Shown here: piece after piece, positions 44,636-53,941 of the stretch
Layout of the letters: every line of letters begins with the position of its first letter
Numbering within the stretch: the stretch's first letter is position 1
Assembly (NCBI GenBank): GCA_020055655.1
Contig: JAIPUR010000012.1
Location: forward strand, 1-64,000
Length of the DNA stretch: 64,000 bases
Direction of reading: 5' to 3'
DNA from: Methanosarcinaceae archaeon
GTDB taxonomy: Archaea; Halobacteriota; Methanosarcinia; Methanosarcinales; Methanosarcinaceae
Position numbers and translations under genes: made by a program
The notes under the pieces: generated by a model
What the model was told of the DNA's origin: nothing
The model's database searches: none
Seen by the model: the letters and a program-made list of their open reading frames with translations, nothing else

Positions 44636-45511
44636 ATGTTCGAAGGAGTTATACCTGCCCTTGTAACGCCATTTGCAAAGGATAGCAGCATAGATGCTGA
44701 AAAATTCAGGGACATTGTCTCTTTTGTAGAAGATGGCGGTGTTTCCGGGATTCTTGCGTGCGGTACTACTGGTGAATCTGCTACTCTTTCTATTGCAGAG
44801 CACAAAGAGTTGATCGATCTTTCTGTTGATTGTGCAAAGGTGCCGGTTGTTGCTGGTACAGGCTCCAACAACACCGCTGAAGCGGTCGATCTGACCAAAT
44901 ATGCAGCTGATGCAGGTGCTGATGCAGCTCTCATCATATCTCCTTACTATAATAAAACGAACAATGCGGGACTACTTGCTCATTTTAATGCAATTGCAGA
45001 TTCTGCAGATATTCCTATTATACTATATAATGTACCTTCCAGAACGGGGCAGAATGTTCCACTGGAAGTTATATCCGAGCTTGCAAAAGTAGAAAATATC
45101 GTCGGTATCAAGGAAGCAAGCGGTAGTGTGGAAAACGTCTCTCGTATTCTTGAAGAAACTGTGGATGAGGACTTTGGGGTTCTTTCCGGAGAGGATGGTT
45201 TGGCATTCCCAATCACTGCACTTGGTGGTGCCGGTGTGATCTCAGTTGTCGCCAATCTGCTTCCTGAAATGATGGTCCAGATGGTAGATGCAAGCAAGAA
45301 AGGTGATTTTGCAATTGCCAGAGAACTTCACTATAAAATGGCTCCACTCATTCGCGTGTTGTTCAGTGAGACAAATCCTATACCAGTAAAGCGTGCTATT
45401 GATCTTATGGGACTTGCAAGCGGTGATATGAGGCTTCCTCTTGCACCGATAAGCAAGGAGAACGAAACCGTGCTTACTGATGTTCTACGCAGCATGGGGT
45501 GTATAGAATGA
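44636..45511 (+). CDS. dapA: 4-hydroxy-tetrahydrodipicolinate synthase
   Basis: Lysine pathway aldolase of 291 residues condensing pyruvate with aspartate semialdehyde. ALVTPFAKD (about residues 8-16), CGTTGESATLS (about 42-52), YYNKTNNAGLLAHF (about 107-120), YNVPSRTGQ (about 134-142) and Schiff-base IVGIKEASGSV (about 157-167) are all intact. The start is ATG 44636 with GGGAGC upstream. Its stop overlaps the dapB start (ATGA). Confidence 0.95.
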   Translation: MFEGVIPALVTPFAKDSSIDAEKFRDIVSFVEDGGVSGILACGTTGESATLSIAEHKELIDLSVDCAKVPVVAGTGSNNTAEAVDLTKYAADAGADAALIISPYYNKTNNAGLLAHFNAIADSADIPIILYNVPSRTGQNVPLEVISELAKVENIVGIKEASGSVENVSRILEETVDEDFGVLSGEDGLAFPITALGGAGVISVVANLLPEMMVQMVDASKKGDFAIARELHYKMAPLIRVLFSETNPIPVKRAIDLMGLASGDMRLPLAPISKENETVLTDVLRSMGCIE

Positions 45512-46299
45512 TCAAGGTAGCTATAACTGGTGCTTCCGGAAGAATGGGGAAAATGATCCTTGAAAATATCCTGAAATATGAGGGCATGCAATTATCAGCA
45601 GGATTTGATCTTGTGAACATCGGCAAAGATGTAGGTGAAGTTGCCCAGGTCGGTACGTTGAATGTACCAGTTTCTGATGTGGAAGATATGGAATCTGTCC
45701 TCAAATCTTCAAACACCGACGTGCTTATTGATTTTACAATTGCTGCCGCAACAATTGCCAATGCTCCAAGGGTTGCGTCTAGTGGTGTTAGTCTTGTAAT
45801 CGGGACCACCGGACTTACTGACGGGCAAAAAGATGTAATTGAAAGTTCTATAATAGAGAACAACGTTGCAGGCATTATCTCTCCTAATTTTTCTCTGGGT
45901 GTCAATGTTTTCTTTAATATCCTGAAAGAAGCTGCAAAGTATCTTGGTGAGATGGATATTGAGGTCATTGAAGCACATCACAATAAGAAAAAGGATGCAC
46001 CAAGTGGAACTGCTATTGGGGCAGCAAATGCCATCAGCGAAGTTCTTGGTGGAAAAGAATATGTTTATGGCCGTGAAGGACTTGCACCAAGGGGCAAGGA
46101 AATAGGCATACATGCAGTACGTGGTGGCGATATTATTGGTGACCATACTGTACTTTTTGCAGGTGATGGTGAAAGAATAGAGGTAAAGCATCAGGCACAC
46201 TCAAGACAGGCATTCGCTGGCGGTGCAGTAAAAGCAGCAGCATGGATAGCAGGTGCGAAACCAGGTGTCTATGATATGAAGGATATTCTCGGTCTCTAA
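45508..46299 (+). CDS. dapB: 4-hydroxy-tetrahydrodipicolinate reductase
   Basis: NAD(P)H-dependent second step of lysine synthesis, 263 residues. Nucleotide motif TGASGRMGKMI (about residues 7-17), VIGTTGLT (about 96-103), EAHHNKKKDAPSGTA (about 151-165, catalytic His and Lys) and RGGDIIGDH (about 205-213). ATG 45508 overlaps the dapA stop by four bases. A T-run terminator follows. Confidence 0.95.
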   Translation: MIKVAITGASGRMGKMILENILKYEGMQLSAGFDLVNIGKDVGEVAQVGTLNVPVSDVEDMESVLKSSNTDVLIDFTIAAATIANAPRVASSGVSLVIGTTGLTDGQKDVIESSIIENNVAGIISPNFSLGVNVFFNILKEAAKYLGEMDIEVIEAHHNKKKDAPSGTAIGAANAISEVLGGKEYVYGREGLAPRGKEIGIHAVRGGDIIGDHTVLFAGDGERIEVKHQAHSRQAFAGGAVKAAAWIAGAKPGVYDMKDILGL

Positions 46300-46340
46300 T
46301 ACCGAAATAAGCTCTTTTTATTTTTATTTCGTAAATCATG

Positions 46341-46363
46341 GCCATATATGGCATTTTTTTTAT
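46341..46363. terminator. Terminator between dapB and pyrI
   Basis: GCCATATATGGC (46341-46352) is self-complementary and followed by ATTTTTTTTA. A weaker CGAAATAA/TTATTTCG pair lies just before (about 46303-46331). Serves the plus strand best. Confidence 0.55.
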
Positions 46364-46368
46364 TTGCT

Positions 46369-46845
46369 CTATAGTAAATGCTCTCCAATATTTTCAGATA
46401 TAACTCTGCCACAGTAGCTGCATCTAAGTACTAATTTTTCATTACCGGAAGCAACATTGAATTTAGAAGTCATCGGTTCATTACTATTTGAGATGCAATT
46501 TGGATTTATGCATTTAACTATACCCTCAACAAATTCAGGTATATGAACCTTCTTTTTCTGGGATACGTCGTAATTGCGTATGATATTTATTGTTGCATTA
46601 GGTGCGATCAAAGCAATTCTGTCAACTTCCATTGCTTTAAGTTCTCGGCTTTCAATCTTAACAACATCTTTGTGCCCGTATTTTCCATGCGAATTCAATA
46701 GTACACTAACAACATCTTGCGATGAATCCGGGATGCCAAGTATTTTGAGTACGTTTAATGCCTGACCTGATTCGATATGATCTATCACTGTTCCATTCTG
46801 GATCCGGCGAACTCTCAATTCCTTATGGATGCCCTCTTCACTCAT
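46369..46845 (-). CDS. pyrI: Aspartate carbamoyltransferase regulatory subunit
   Basis: A 158-residue allosteric subunit. The N-terminal nucleotide-binding domain begins ELRVRRIQNGTVIDHI and includes KDVVKIESREL. The zinc domain has CINPNC (about residues 111-116) and CSYC (about 140-143), four cysteines in the usual C-x4-C...C-x2-C order. Overlaps the end of pyrB by four bases; GGGAGTGATC upstream. Confidence 0.95.
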   Translation of the reverse strand: MSEEGIHKELRVRRIQNGTVIDHIESGQALNVLKILGIPDSSQDVVSVLLNSHGKYGHKDVVKIESRELKAMEVDRIALIAPNATINIIRNYDVSQKKKVHIPEFVEGIVKCINPNCISNSNEPMTSKFNVASGNEKLVLRCSYCGRVISENIGEHLL

Positions 46846-47768
46846 TCGATCACTCCCAGAACAAGTGCTAATAATGCCATCCTTACGGGGACGCCATAAA
46901 AAGCCTGCTTAAAATAACATGCATGTGGTGTTGCATCTACCTCAGGTTTAATTTCATTCACCCTGGGCAATGGATGCATGATCTTTAACTCTGGCTTCAC
47001 ATTTTCGAGCGTTTCCACTGAGATCATCAGTTTATTGGCAACCTTTTGATACTCAGCAGGATCAGGGAATCTCTCTTTCTGTATGCGTGTCATATAGAGG
47101 ACATCCACATCATTGATAGCAGGATCAATGGCATCTGTCTCTGTAACATGGACTCCTCTGCTCTTAAGGTCATTAATTATTTCCTTGGGCATGCGCAGCT
47201 CATCCGGGGATATTAGTTTGATGTCAGCACCGTAGTGGGATAGCGCATAACATAAGGAGTGAACAGTGCGTCCATATTTGAGATCTCCTGCAAGTGCTAT
47301 CTTTAATCCGTCTAGGTGACTTTCTCTTTTAATTGTGTAGAGGTCAAGTAAGGTTTGAGTTGGATGATGGCCTGCACCGTCACCTGCATTTAGTATGGGC
47401 ACGCTGGAAAATTCTGCTGCCAGATGTGCAGCTCCTTCTTTTGGATGCCTGAGCACAATGGAATCTGCATAACCATCAATAACTCGAATGGTATCTGCAA
47501 GAGTTTCTCCTTTTGCTATAGAACTTGCGTCAACCGATCCCAGATTAAGCACATCTCCGCCAAGTCTTAACATTGCAGTTTCAAAGGACATTCGTGTTCT
47601 AGTACTTGGTTCAAAGAAAAGCACACCTAATATTTTTCCTTTGAGCAGGTCTGATCTTCTTTTTCCACGAGCTATTTCTTCCATCTTCTCAGCGGTTTGA
47701 AGAATATGGTCGATCATATCTCTGGAAAAAGAGGTCATTGAAATGATATGATGGTCCTTGAATTTCAT
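46842..47768 (-). CDS. pyrB: Aspartate carbamoyltransferase catalytic subunit
   Basis: First committed step of pyrimidine synthesis, 308 residues. Carbamoyl-phosphate loop EPSTRTRMSFETAM (about residues 52-65), SSIAKGETLADTIRV (about 81-95), the HPxQTLLDLYT segment (about 132-142) and MHPLPRVNEI (about 265-274) are intact. No Shine-Dalgarno precedes ATG 47768; a TATA-like ACATATATTT (about 47791-47800) predicts a leaderless or near-leaderless mRNA. A perfect palindrome lies right at the predicted start. Confidence 0.96.
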   Translation of the reverse strand: MKFKDHHIISMTSFSRDMIDHILQTAEKMEEIARGKRRSDLLKGKILGVLFFEPSTRTRMSFETAMLRLGGDVLNLGSVDASSIAKGETLADTIRVIDGYADSIVLRHPKEGAAHLAAEFSSVPILNAGDGAGHHPTQTLLDLYTIKRESHLDGLKIALAGDLKYGRTVHSLCYALSHYGADIKLISPDELRMPKEIINDLKSRGVHVTETDAIDPAINDVDVLYMTRIQKERFPDPAEYQKVANKLMISVETLENVKPELKIMHPLPRVNEIKPEVDATPHACYFKQAFYGVPVRMALLALVLGVIE

Positions 47769-47770
47769 CT

Positions 47771-47784
47771 ACTACTAAAGTAGT
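47771..47784. promoter_or_regulatory. Palindrome at the pyrBI transcription start
   Basis: ACTACT-AA-AGTAGT, perfect 6-bp arms with a 2-base centre, immediately upstream of the pyrB ATG and about 10 bases below the predicted TATA box. Confidence 0.35.
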
Positions 47785-47833
47785 TGCATCAAATATATGT
47801 TTGCTGGATGCTTCTACCTGTGATTTGTGCTTT

Positions 47834-48268
47834 TCATTTTGGACAGAGTTGTTTTCTTAGTTCATCCCATTCCTGAGCATTTATATCTTTGCAAATACAT
47901 TTGTCTATAGTTTTTTTCTTGTCATTATCTGCTATTTCTTTGAGATCCATTATGGCTCGCATAAGGCCAGCTGTTTCGTTGAACATTTTTTTCGCTTCAT
48001 CGCAAGTGATATTTTTTTGCTCAAGGCATGCTTCACAGTCTTTTTCTTTTTCACTTAACATGTCAATGAACATGTCAATACTTTTCATTTCATGCTCTGA
48101 ATATGTCTCTTTATTTACAATTTCCCATACAACTTCATGCAAATTTATTTCATTTCCTTCTATTTCAACAGTGCATGGTATTTTTTCACCAACCCAAAAA
48201 AGATGTGAATGCAACCTTTTCATGAGTTTATTTCTTTCCTTTTCTGAAATTTCTCTGTTATCACTCAT
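47834..48268 (-). CDS. DUF5788-like protein
   Basis: A 144-residue hydrophilic, mostly helical protein. The segment GEKIPCTVEIEGNEINLHEVVWEI (about residues 27-50) resembles DUF5788 proteins of haloarchaea and methanogens. Six cysteines, including CEAC (about 78-81) and CIC (about 123-125), could bind metal. TAGGAGATC precedes ATG 48268. Monocistronic, 65 bases upstream of pyrB on the same strand (minus). Function unknown. Confidence 0.6.
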   Translation of the reverse strand: MSDNREISEKERNKLMKRLHSHLFWVGEKIPCTVEIEGNEINLHEVVWEIVNKETYSEHEMKSIDMFIDMLSEKEKDCEACLEQKNITCDEAKKMFNETAGLMRAIMDLKEIADNDKKKTIDKCICKDINAQEWDELRKQLCPK

Positions 48269-48370
48269 ATGATGATCTCCTAACCTTTCCCAATTAACTA
48301 TTGCTCTTCATCCAATTAAATTTATAGCTTCTAAGGCATTTAGTATTGCATAAACATTGAAGGTGATCAA

Positions 48371-49651
48371 ATCAAAGCAATTATTCAGGTCGCTCTTGAC
48401 ATTCTGGAAATTGATCGTTCCATACAGATAGCCCGGGAATCCGTAGAGGGCGGTGTGGATTGGATAGAAGTAGGCACTCCTTTGATCAAAAGTGAGGGTA
48501 TGGATGCTATCAGGCAGATCAGGGAGCAATTTCCAAAGCAGACTATCATAGCTGATATGAAGGTCGCTGATACAGGTGCCATGGAAGTTGAGATGGCCGC
48601 AAAAGCAGGTGCCGATATTGTAGTTATACTTGGCAGTGCCGATGACTCTACTGTTCTTGAATCTGTTCGAGCTGCAAAAAAGTATGGTGCAAAGATAATG
48701 GCGGATCTAATATCTTTTTCCGAGCCAGTTTCCCGTTCTAAAGAACTACAGGACCTGGGTGTGGACTATATTAACGTTCATGCAGGCATTGACCAGCAGA
48801 TGATGGGGCAGGATTCTTTATCTATAATGAAAAAAGTCATTCAGGATGTATCAATTCCAGTTGCCATTGCAGGTGGTCTGGATGCTGATTCATGTGCGCA
48901 GGCTGTTCTGGCGGGTGCCAGTATTGTGATTGTTGGTGGAAATATTACTCGTTCATCCGACGTGCTTTCTTCCGCAAGATCCATAAGGGAAAGTGTGGAT
49001 GCGCCTTTTGATAAGCATTTATCTGAAAAGAGTATTGATGAGCAAATTCGCGATATTCTAATGTCAGTTTCCACTCCTAATATTTCAGATGCCATGCATC
49101 GTAAGGGTGCTATGCAGGACATTTTTCCCACCCTGAAAGGTAAAAAGATGGTTGGAACTGCTGTTACCGTTCAGACATTCAAAGGTGACTGGGCAAAAAC
49201 TGTTGAAGCTATCGATGTTGCTAAAAAAGGCGATGTCATTGTCATTTACAATGGCAGCAGGCACGTGGCACCATGGGGCGGCCTTGCTACACTGAGTTGT
49301 ATCAACAAGGAAATTGCCGGTGTAGTGATCGATGGTGCAGTAAGGGATATTGATGATATCTCTAAAATGAGTCTCCCGGTCTTTGCCACATGTGCTGTTC
49401 CAAATGCAGGCGAACCAAAGGGTTTTGGTGAAATAAATTCTGAGATCGTCTGTGGTAACCAGGAAGTCAGGTCCGGCGATTTCATAGTAGGCGACGACAA
49501 TGGTGTTGTTGTAGTTCCAAGGGAGCGTGCCTATGAGATTGCAAGGCGTGCAAAGGAAGTTGAAAAAACAGAGCAGCGCCTTTTTGAAGAGATCAAGAGG
49601 GGAAAAACCCTGTCTGAAATTATGAAGTTGAAGAAATGGGAGAAGCAGTGA
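48371..49651 (+). CDS. 3-hexulose-6-phosphate synthase fused to RraA-like domain
   Basis: A fusion of about 426 residues: HPS barrel (about 1-210) and an RraA/HMG-aldolase-like domain (about 220-420). HPS marks: [14 protein letters not shown] at the start, [13 protein letters not shown] (about 29-41), [13 protein letters not shown] (about 54-66). RraA marks: [24 protein letters not shown] and [20 protein letters not shown]. Homology begins at or before AIIQ, yet the first in-frame canonical start is GTG 48455, inside the HPS core. AAGGTGATC (48360-48368) directly precedes ATC 48371, where an ATG would be expected; a stop (TAG 48340-48342) lies just upstream. So the gene seems to use ATC (or ATT) or has lost its start. 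Overlaps nothing; the peptidase gene follows two bases after the stop region. Confidence 0.85.
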   Translation: MKAIIQVALDILEIDRSIQIARESVEGGVDWIEVGTPLIKSEGMDAIRQIREQFPKQTIIADMKVADTGAMEVEMAAKAGADIVVILGSADDSTVLESVRAAKKYGAKIMADLISFSEPVSRSKELQDLGVDYINVHAGIDQQMMGQDSLSIMKKVIQDVSIPVAIAGGLDADSCAQAVLAGASIVIVGGNITRSSDVLSSARSIRESVDAPFDKHLSEKSIDEQIRDILMSVSTPNISDAMHRKGAMQDIFPTLKGKKMVGTAVTVQTFKGDWAKTVEAIDVAKKGDVIVIYNGSRHVAPWGGLATLSCINKEIAGVVIDGAVRDIDDISKMSLPVFATCAVPNAGEPKGFGEINSEIVCGNQEVRSGDFIVGDDNGVVVVPRERAYEIARRAKEVEKTEQRLFEEIKRGKTLSEIMKLKKWEKQ

Positions 49652-49652
49652 T

Positions 49653-50411
49653 ATGATCGAGATTCTCAAAGTACTGGCTTGTATGCCATTCTTACTTTAT
49701 GCATGTTATGCCGATATAAAAACTCGCAGAGTTGCCAATGAGACCTGGGTGGTAATGTTTGGTGTAGGTTTCATTTTTATAGTCGCCGATTTCATGGAGC
49801 TTGGCCTTCCGTATCTGATACGAAATATACTCTCGTTTGCTTTTATATTTGCATTCGTGTATGTTCTCTTCCAGTTTGGTGCATTTGGCGGGGCAGATGC
49901 CAAAGTTCTAATGGTTATATCTTTGATAATTCCCACATTCCCTGCTATCGTTCTTTTTGGAACATCTTATCCGCTTAATGGAGTTCCACCAATTGATTTA
50001 TTCGCTTTCAGCGTATTTGGTAACTCTGTGCTCCTGACAGTCATAGTGCCCATTGGTCTGGGTATGTATAATCTGGCACGCAATCCCGTAGAATCCATAA
50101 AAAAGCCGCTATACATGATAACCGGATACATGACTCCGATATCTAAACTCGAAAAAGGACATTTCCGTATGATAGAGTCCTATTCCCAAACAGATTCCGG
50201 CTTAAAATTCAGGTTCACAAGGTCGGGCACGGAGCTGAGCAACAATGTCATTAAAGAATTGAAAGGATATCTAAAGGAAGGTAAAGTAAAGGATAGAGTA
50301 TGGATTACTCCCGGTCTTCCCTTCATGATACCTATCACAGCAGGTTTTATCACAGCAGTGGTTTTCGGCGACCTTATATTCTACATCACCATGGAATTCA
50401 TGATGATGTGA
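49653..50411 (+). CDS. A24-family prepilin/preflagellin peptidase-like protein
   Basis: A 252-residue membrane aspartyl protease-like protein. Active-site aspartates are in YADIKTRR (Asp21) and FGGADAKVL (Asp82, the GxGD-type motif). Hydrophobic segments lie near 5-18, 32-50, 57-75, 84-98 and 124-142, plus one at the C-terminus (226-248). A soluble domain of about 80 residues (about 148-225) sits before the last helix, as in FlaK-type preflagellin peptidases. It would cut class III signal peptides of pilins or archaellins; no such substrate is seen nearby. Follows the HPS-RraA fusion by one base. Confidence 0.82.
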   Translation: MIEILKVLACMPFLLYACYADIKTRRVANETWVVMFGVGFIFIVADFMELGLPYLIRNILSFAFIFAFVYVLFQFGAFGGADAKVLMVISLIIPTFPAIVLFGTSYPLNGVPPIDLFAFSVFGNSVLLTVIVPIGLGMYNLARNPVESIKKPLYMITGYMTPISKLEKGHFRMIESYSQTDSGLKFRFTRSGTELSNNVIKELKGYLKEGKVKDRVWITPGLPFMIPITAGFITAVVFGDLIFYITMEFMMM

Positions 50412-50485
50412 TTTTCTTTTTTCTTCTCTTTTTTGAATAAGCTTTAATATCCTTCAATAGATAGTATTAATTGGAGGTGGGTTTC

Positions 50486-50620
50486 TTGGACAAGAAAGTT
50501 CCTGAAAACAAAGAAAATAAAGAAAAGAAAACTGATGAAGATGTAGCACATATATCTCCTATTCATCCCGGAGATACCCGGGGTCGGGGCAGGCGGCATT
50601 TGCTGGACACCTGTGAATAA
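50486..50620 (+). CDS. Small hydrophilic protein, 44 residues
   Basis: TTG start at 50486 preceded by the strong Shine-Dalgarno GGAGGTG (50473-50479) and a TATA-like TTTAATAT (about 50441-50448). The product has a Lys/Glu-rich N-terminal half and a basic C-terminal half containing HISPIHPGDTRGRGRRHLL. I do not recognise it. The complete set of expression signals makes a real gene likely. Convergent with recQ. Confidence 0.6.
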   Translation: MDKKVPENKENKEKKTDEDVAHISPIHPGDTRGRGRRHLLDTCE

Positions 50621-50646
50621 GTAAATAAGTGGATATTTGATCCATT

Positions 50647-52806
50647 TCATTTTTTAGTAAACAATTTTGTTAGCAAAGAGCGTATTTCATTTTCGGTGAA
50701 ATCGTCACTGAGTTTTGCTCTTGTCATTTTGATAATATCGTCCTCAAGTTCTCCTATTGTCTTGAGTATGATATCTTCTTTTTGAGTTTCCCTGCCTGGA
50801 GATTTTAACTCGTTTTCTTTGAAACGGTCTATTTTTGTTTCAGCAGGTTTTGTTACTTTTACCGCCTTTGCTGCTTTCTTAGCAGCTTCTTTTTTTAATT
50901 TATCAGAGGTGATCTTTGCTTGTTCTTGCTCTTCGAAATAATCTTCAATTTCCTTTAGGAAAATATCACCATATTTTTTCAGCTTATATTCTCCAACTCC
51001 GGTGATCTGTAAGAGTGATGCTTTGTCTCTTGGGAGTTTTGCAGCCATTTGTTTTAAACTGGTATCTGCAAAAATAATGTATGGAGGTACATCTTGCATA
51101 TCAGCCATTTTTTTACGGAGGTCCTTGAGCTTTTGTAGTAACTCTCCCTCAGGCTCAGGTGTTGATCCTTTAATCGTAGGCTCTGGTAATTTTGCTTTCT
51201 TTTTGAGATTTGATCTGGCATTTGATTTTGAAGCTGCTTCTGATCCATTCTTTGAATGGCTTGTGTGCTCTTCAATTGAATCGCCTTCATCAAAGTCCAC
51301 GACCTTGGTGAGGGTCACTTTGAGTTTATCGTTCAGAACATCCCGGCTGGCTTTGTTAAGTTTTAGGAGTGGGTATCTGCTACCCTGGACTGTGATCACT
51401 TTCTGCGCAAGCATTTCCCGGGCAATTTCCATCCATTCTGCTTTCTTGTACTTGTCCCCTGTTCCGTATGAGTTTAGAAGCTTGTGTTTTTTGTCTCTGA
51501 TGTTCTTTGTGTTGGCACCACTGAGCACATCCACAACATGATTCATCCCAAATCTCTGGTTTAGTTCACTAATGCATCTGATAAGTTGCTTCGCATCATC
51601 CGTTCCATCAGTAGTTATTCTTGGTTGGGTGCAGGCATCGCATTTTCCGCAGTTCTCTTCCTTTAATTCTTCTCCAAAATAGTTGAGGAGTACCTTTCTC
51701 CGGCATGTATTGCTCTCACAATAATTGACCATATCCTGAAGTTGCTTCAGGGCAATTTCCCGGTCTTCTTTCTTGTTCTTCTGTTTGATGAAGTACTCTA
51801 TTTTGTACCTGTCCCCTCTGCTGAAATAGAGCACACAGTCACATTCAAGGCCATCTCTGCCACCTCTGCCCGTTTCCTGATAATAACTTTCCAGATTCTT
51901 TGGCAGATCGTAATGAATAACAAAACGTACGTTGGGTTTGTCAATTCCCATGCCAAATGCCACGGTGGCCACAATGATCTCTGTCCTGTCCTTAATGAAC
52001 ATCTCCTGATTCTTTGCTCGCTGGCTATCAGTAAGTCCTGCATGATATGGGAGCGAATTGAAACCGTCTTTCCGTAATTTTTTAGCAATACTATCTACAG
52101 ACTTGCGACTCTGGCAATAAATGATCCCACTCTCACCTTTATGTTTCCGAAGGTAGCGCAGTATCTGATTGTAAGTGTCTGTTTTTGGCTTTATCTGGTA
52201 GAAGAGGTTCTTGCGGTCAAAACTTGCAACGTATGTGTTGCTGTTATCCATTTTGAGTTGTTCGAGGGTATCTTCCCGTACTTTTGGTGTAGCCGTTGCA
52301 GTAAGTGCTATTATGGGTACGTCAGGAAAATTTCTTTTAAGCACGTTAAGTCTGCGATATTCAGGTCGGAAATCATGTCCCCATTCAGAAACACAGTGAC
52401 TCTCATCAATTGCGAAAAGACTGACATTATTTTTCTTGAGTATTGAAAGGGTATGTGTCATTGTCAGCCTTTCAGGAGCTACGTAGAGTAATTTAACGTG
52501 CCCACGCTCAATATCCTGGTATATCCTCTGTGATTCAGTTGCACTCAGAGTACTGTTAAGATATGCTGCAGGCACTCCATTCTCTATTAGTCCATCTACC
52601 TGATCTTTCATCAGGGATATCAAGGGTGATACAACAACTGTCAATCCATCCATCAATAGAGCAGGCACTTGATAACAGATGGATTTACCACCACCGGTTG
52701 GCATCAATACGAAAGTATCTTTCTTGTCCAGAACATCTTTAATGATATTCTGCTGGAGTGGCCTGAATGAAGAATATCCAAAGTACTTTCTGAGTGTATC
52801 GTGCAT
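50647..52806 (-). CDS. recQ: RecQ-type ATP-dependent DNA helicase
   Basis: A 719-residue 3'-5' helicase. Walker A LMPTGGGKSICYQ (about residues 33-45), DESHCVSEWGHDFRPEY (about 133-149), and ATVAFGMGIDKPNVRFVIHYD with QETGRGGRDG (about 282-318). RecQ-C-terminal zinc cysteines are in CESNTCRRKVLL and CGKCDAC (about 360-395). An HRDC domain lies near 565-635, followed by a lysine-rich tail unique to this protein. RecQ is mainly bacterial and eukaryotic but occurs in Methanosarcinaceae, so lateral origin is likely. TAGGTAC precedes ATG 52806. Confidence 0.94.
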   Translation of the reverse strand: MHDTLRKYFGYSSFRPLQQNIIKDVLDKKDTFVLMPTGGGKSICYQVPALLMDGLTVVVSPLISLMKDQVDGLIENGVPAAYLNSTLSATESQRIYQDIERGHVKLLYVAPERLTMTHTLSILKKNNVSLFAIDESHCVSEWGHDFRPEYRRLNVLKRNFPDVPIIALTATATPKVREDTLEQLKMDNSNTYVASFDRKNLFYQIKPKTDTYNQILRYLRKHKGESGIIYCQSRKSVDSIAKKLRKDGFNSLPYHAGLTDSQRAKNQEMFIKDRTEIIVATVAFGMGIDKPNVRFVIHYDLPKNLESYYQETGRGGRDGLECDCVLYFSRGDRYKIEYFIKQKNKKEDREIALKQLQDMVNYCESNTCRRKVLLNYFGEELKEENCGKCDACTQPRITTDGTDDAKQLIRCISELNQRFGMNHVVDVLSGANTKNIRDKKHKLLNSYGTGDKYKKAEWMEIAREMLAQKVITVQGSRYPLLKLNKASRDVLNDKLKVTLTKVVDFDEGDSIEEHTSHSKNGSEAASKSNARSNLKKKAKLPEPTIKGSTPEPEGELLQKLKDLRKKMADMQDVPPYIIFADTSLKQMAAKLPRDKASLLQITGVGEYKLKKYGDIFLKEIEDYFEEQEQAKITSDKLKKEAAKKAAKAVKVTKPAETKIDRFKENELKSPGRETQKEDIILKTIGELEDDIIKMTRAKLSDDFTENEIRSLLTKLFTKK

Positions 52807-53026
52807 TTTGTACCTATAGAACGTTTTTTTCCAGAAATATGAGCTTTGTCTATTTAAGAATCTTCCAAGCAGGGTGTAAGTATTCCTATTCGCATCATCT
52901 GTATTTCTTGATGTAAATTTTCAATGGGACTTTCTGTGTAGATCACAATACAATTTTGTTCAGGAGAGCATTAATATGTACGAACTACCATTTGAGAATT
53001 AAATCCTATTCATGGAGCTCATATTC

Positions 53027-53941
53027 ATGGTAAAAGTAGATAAGTTCATTCCCAAAGCAATAGACAGAATAAAACAACAGGCTTCTGATCATACTATTAT
53101 TGCATTATCTGGTGGTGTAGATAGCTCAGTATGTGCAGTTCTTGCTCACCGTGCTATCGGTGATAAGCTCACTCCCATATACATTGACACTGGCCTTATG
53201 AGAAAAGGTGAAACTGAGAGGATCAAGGAAATATTCTTTGATATGAACCTTCAGGTAATTGATGCAAAGGAACGTTTCTTAACTGCATTAAAGGGACTTG
53301 AGGATCCTGAAGAAAAACGCAAAGCTGTTGGTGAAGCATTTATTCGCGTATTTGAGGAAGAAGCAAAAGAACTGAGTGCGGAGTATCTCATACAGGGGAC
53401 AATTTATCCAGACCGGATCGAATCAGAGGGTGGCATAAAATCCCATCACAATGTTGGTGGTCTTCCATCTGTTGTAGATTTCAAAGCAATTGTTGAACCA
53501 ATAGATGACCTTTACAAAGATGAAGTTCGTGAAGTTGCAAGGGCACTGGACCTTCCAGAAGAAATATGTGAAAGAATGCCTTTCCCCGGTCCCGGCCTTT
53601 CAGTAAGGGTCGTAGGCGAAGTTACAGAAGAACTAGTTGAAGTTGTAAGGGAAGCAAATGCCATTGTGGAAGAGGAGCTTGTTGAAAAATTCCATCCATG
53701 GCAAACATTTGCAGCGGTTGTCGGTAAAGGAACCGGTGTAAAAGGTGATGTAAGAGTACATGGATGGATCGTTGCTGTGAGGGCGGTAGGTTCAAGGGAC
53801 GGTATGACTGCAGAAGCTATGGAGCTTCCGTGGGATGTTCTCAGGAAGATCGAATCCAGGATCACTGCTGCTATTCCATCAGTTGCCAGAGTTGTGTATG
53901 ATATCACTCCTAAACCACCAGCTACAATCGAGTTTGAATAA
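53027..53941 (+). CDS. guaAB: GMP synthase subunit B (ATP pyrophosphatase)
   Basis: Amidates XMP to GMP using ammonia from subunit A (33949). The PP-loop [18 protein letters not shown] (about residues 27-44), [10 protein letters not shown] (about 53-62), [13 protein letters not shown] (about 137-149) and [15 protein letters not shown] (about 183-197) are typical. 304 residues, normal length for the archaeal split enzyme. ATG 53027 is preferred over ATG 53012 because GGAGC (53014-53018) precedes it. The next gene begins directly after its stop. Confidence 0.95.
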   Translation: MVKVDKFIPKAIDRIKQQASDHTIIALSGGVDSSVCAVLAHRAIGDKLTPIYIDTGLMRKGETERIKEIFFDMNLQVIDAKERFLTALKGLEDPEEKRKAVGEAFIRVFEEEAKELSAEYLIQGTIYPDRIESEGGIKSHHNVGGLPSVVDFKAIVEPIDDLYKDEVREVARALDLPEEICERMPFPGPGLSVRVVGEVTEELVEVVREANAIVEEELVEKFHPWQTFAAVVGKGTGVKGDVRVHGWIVAVRAVGSRDGMTAEAMELPWDVLRKIESRITAAIPSVARVVYDITPKPPATIEFE

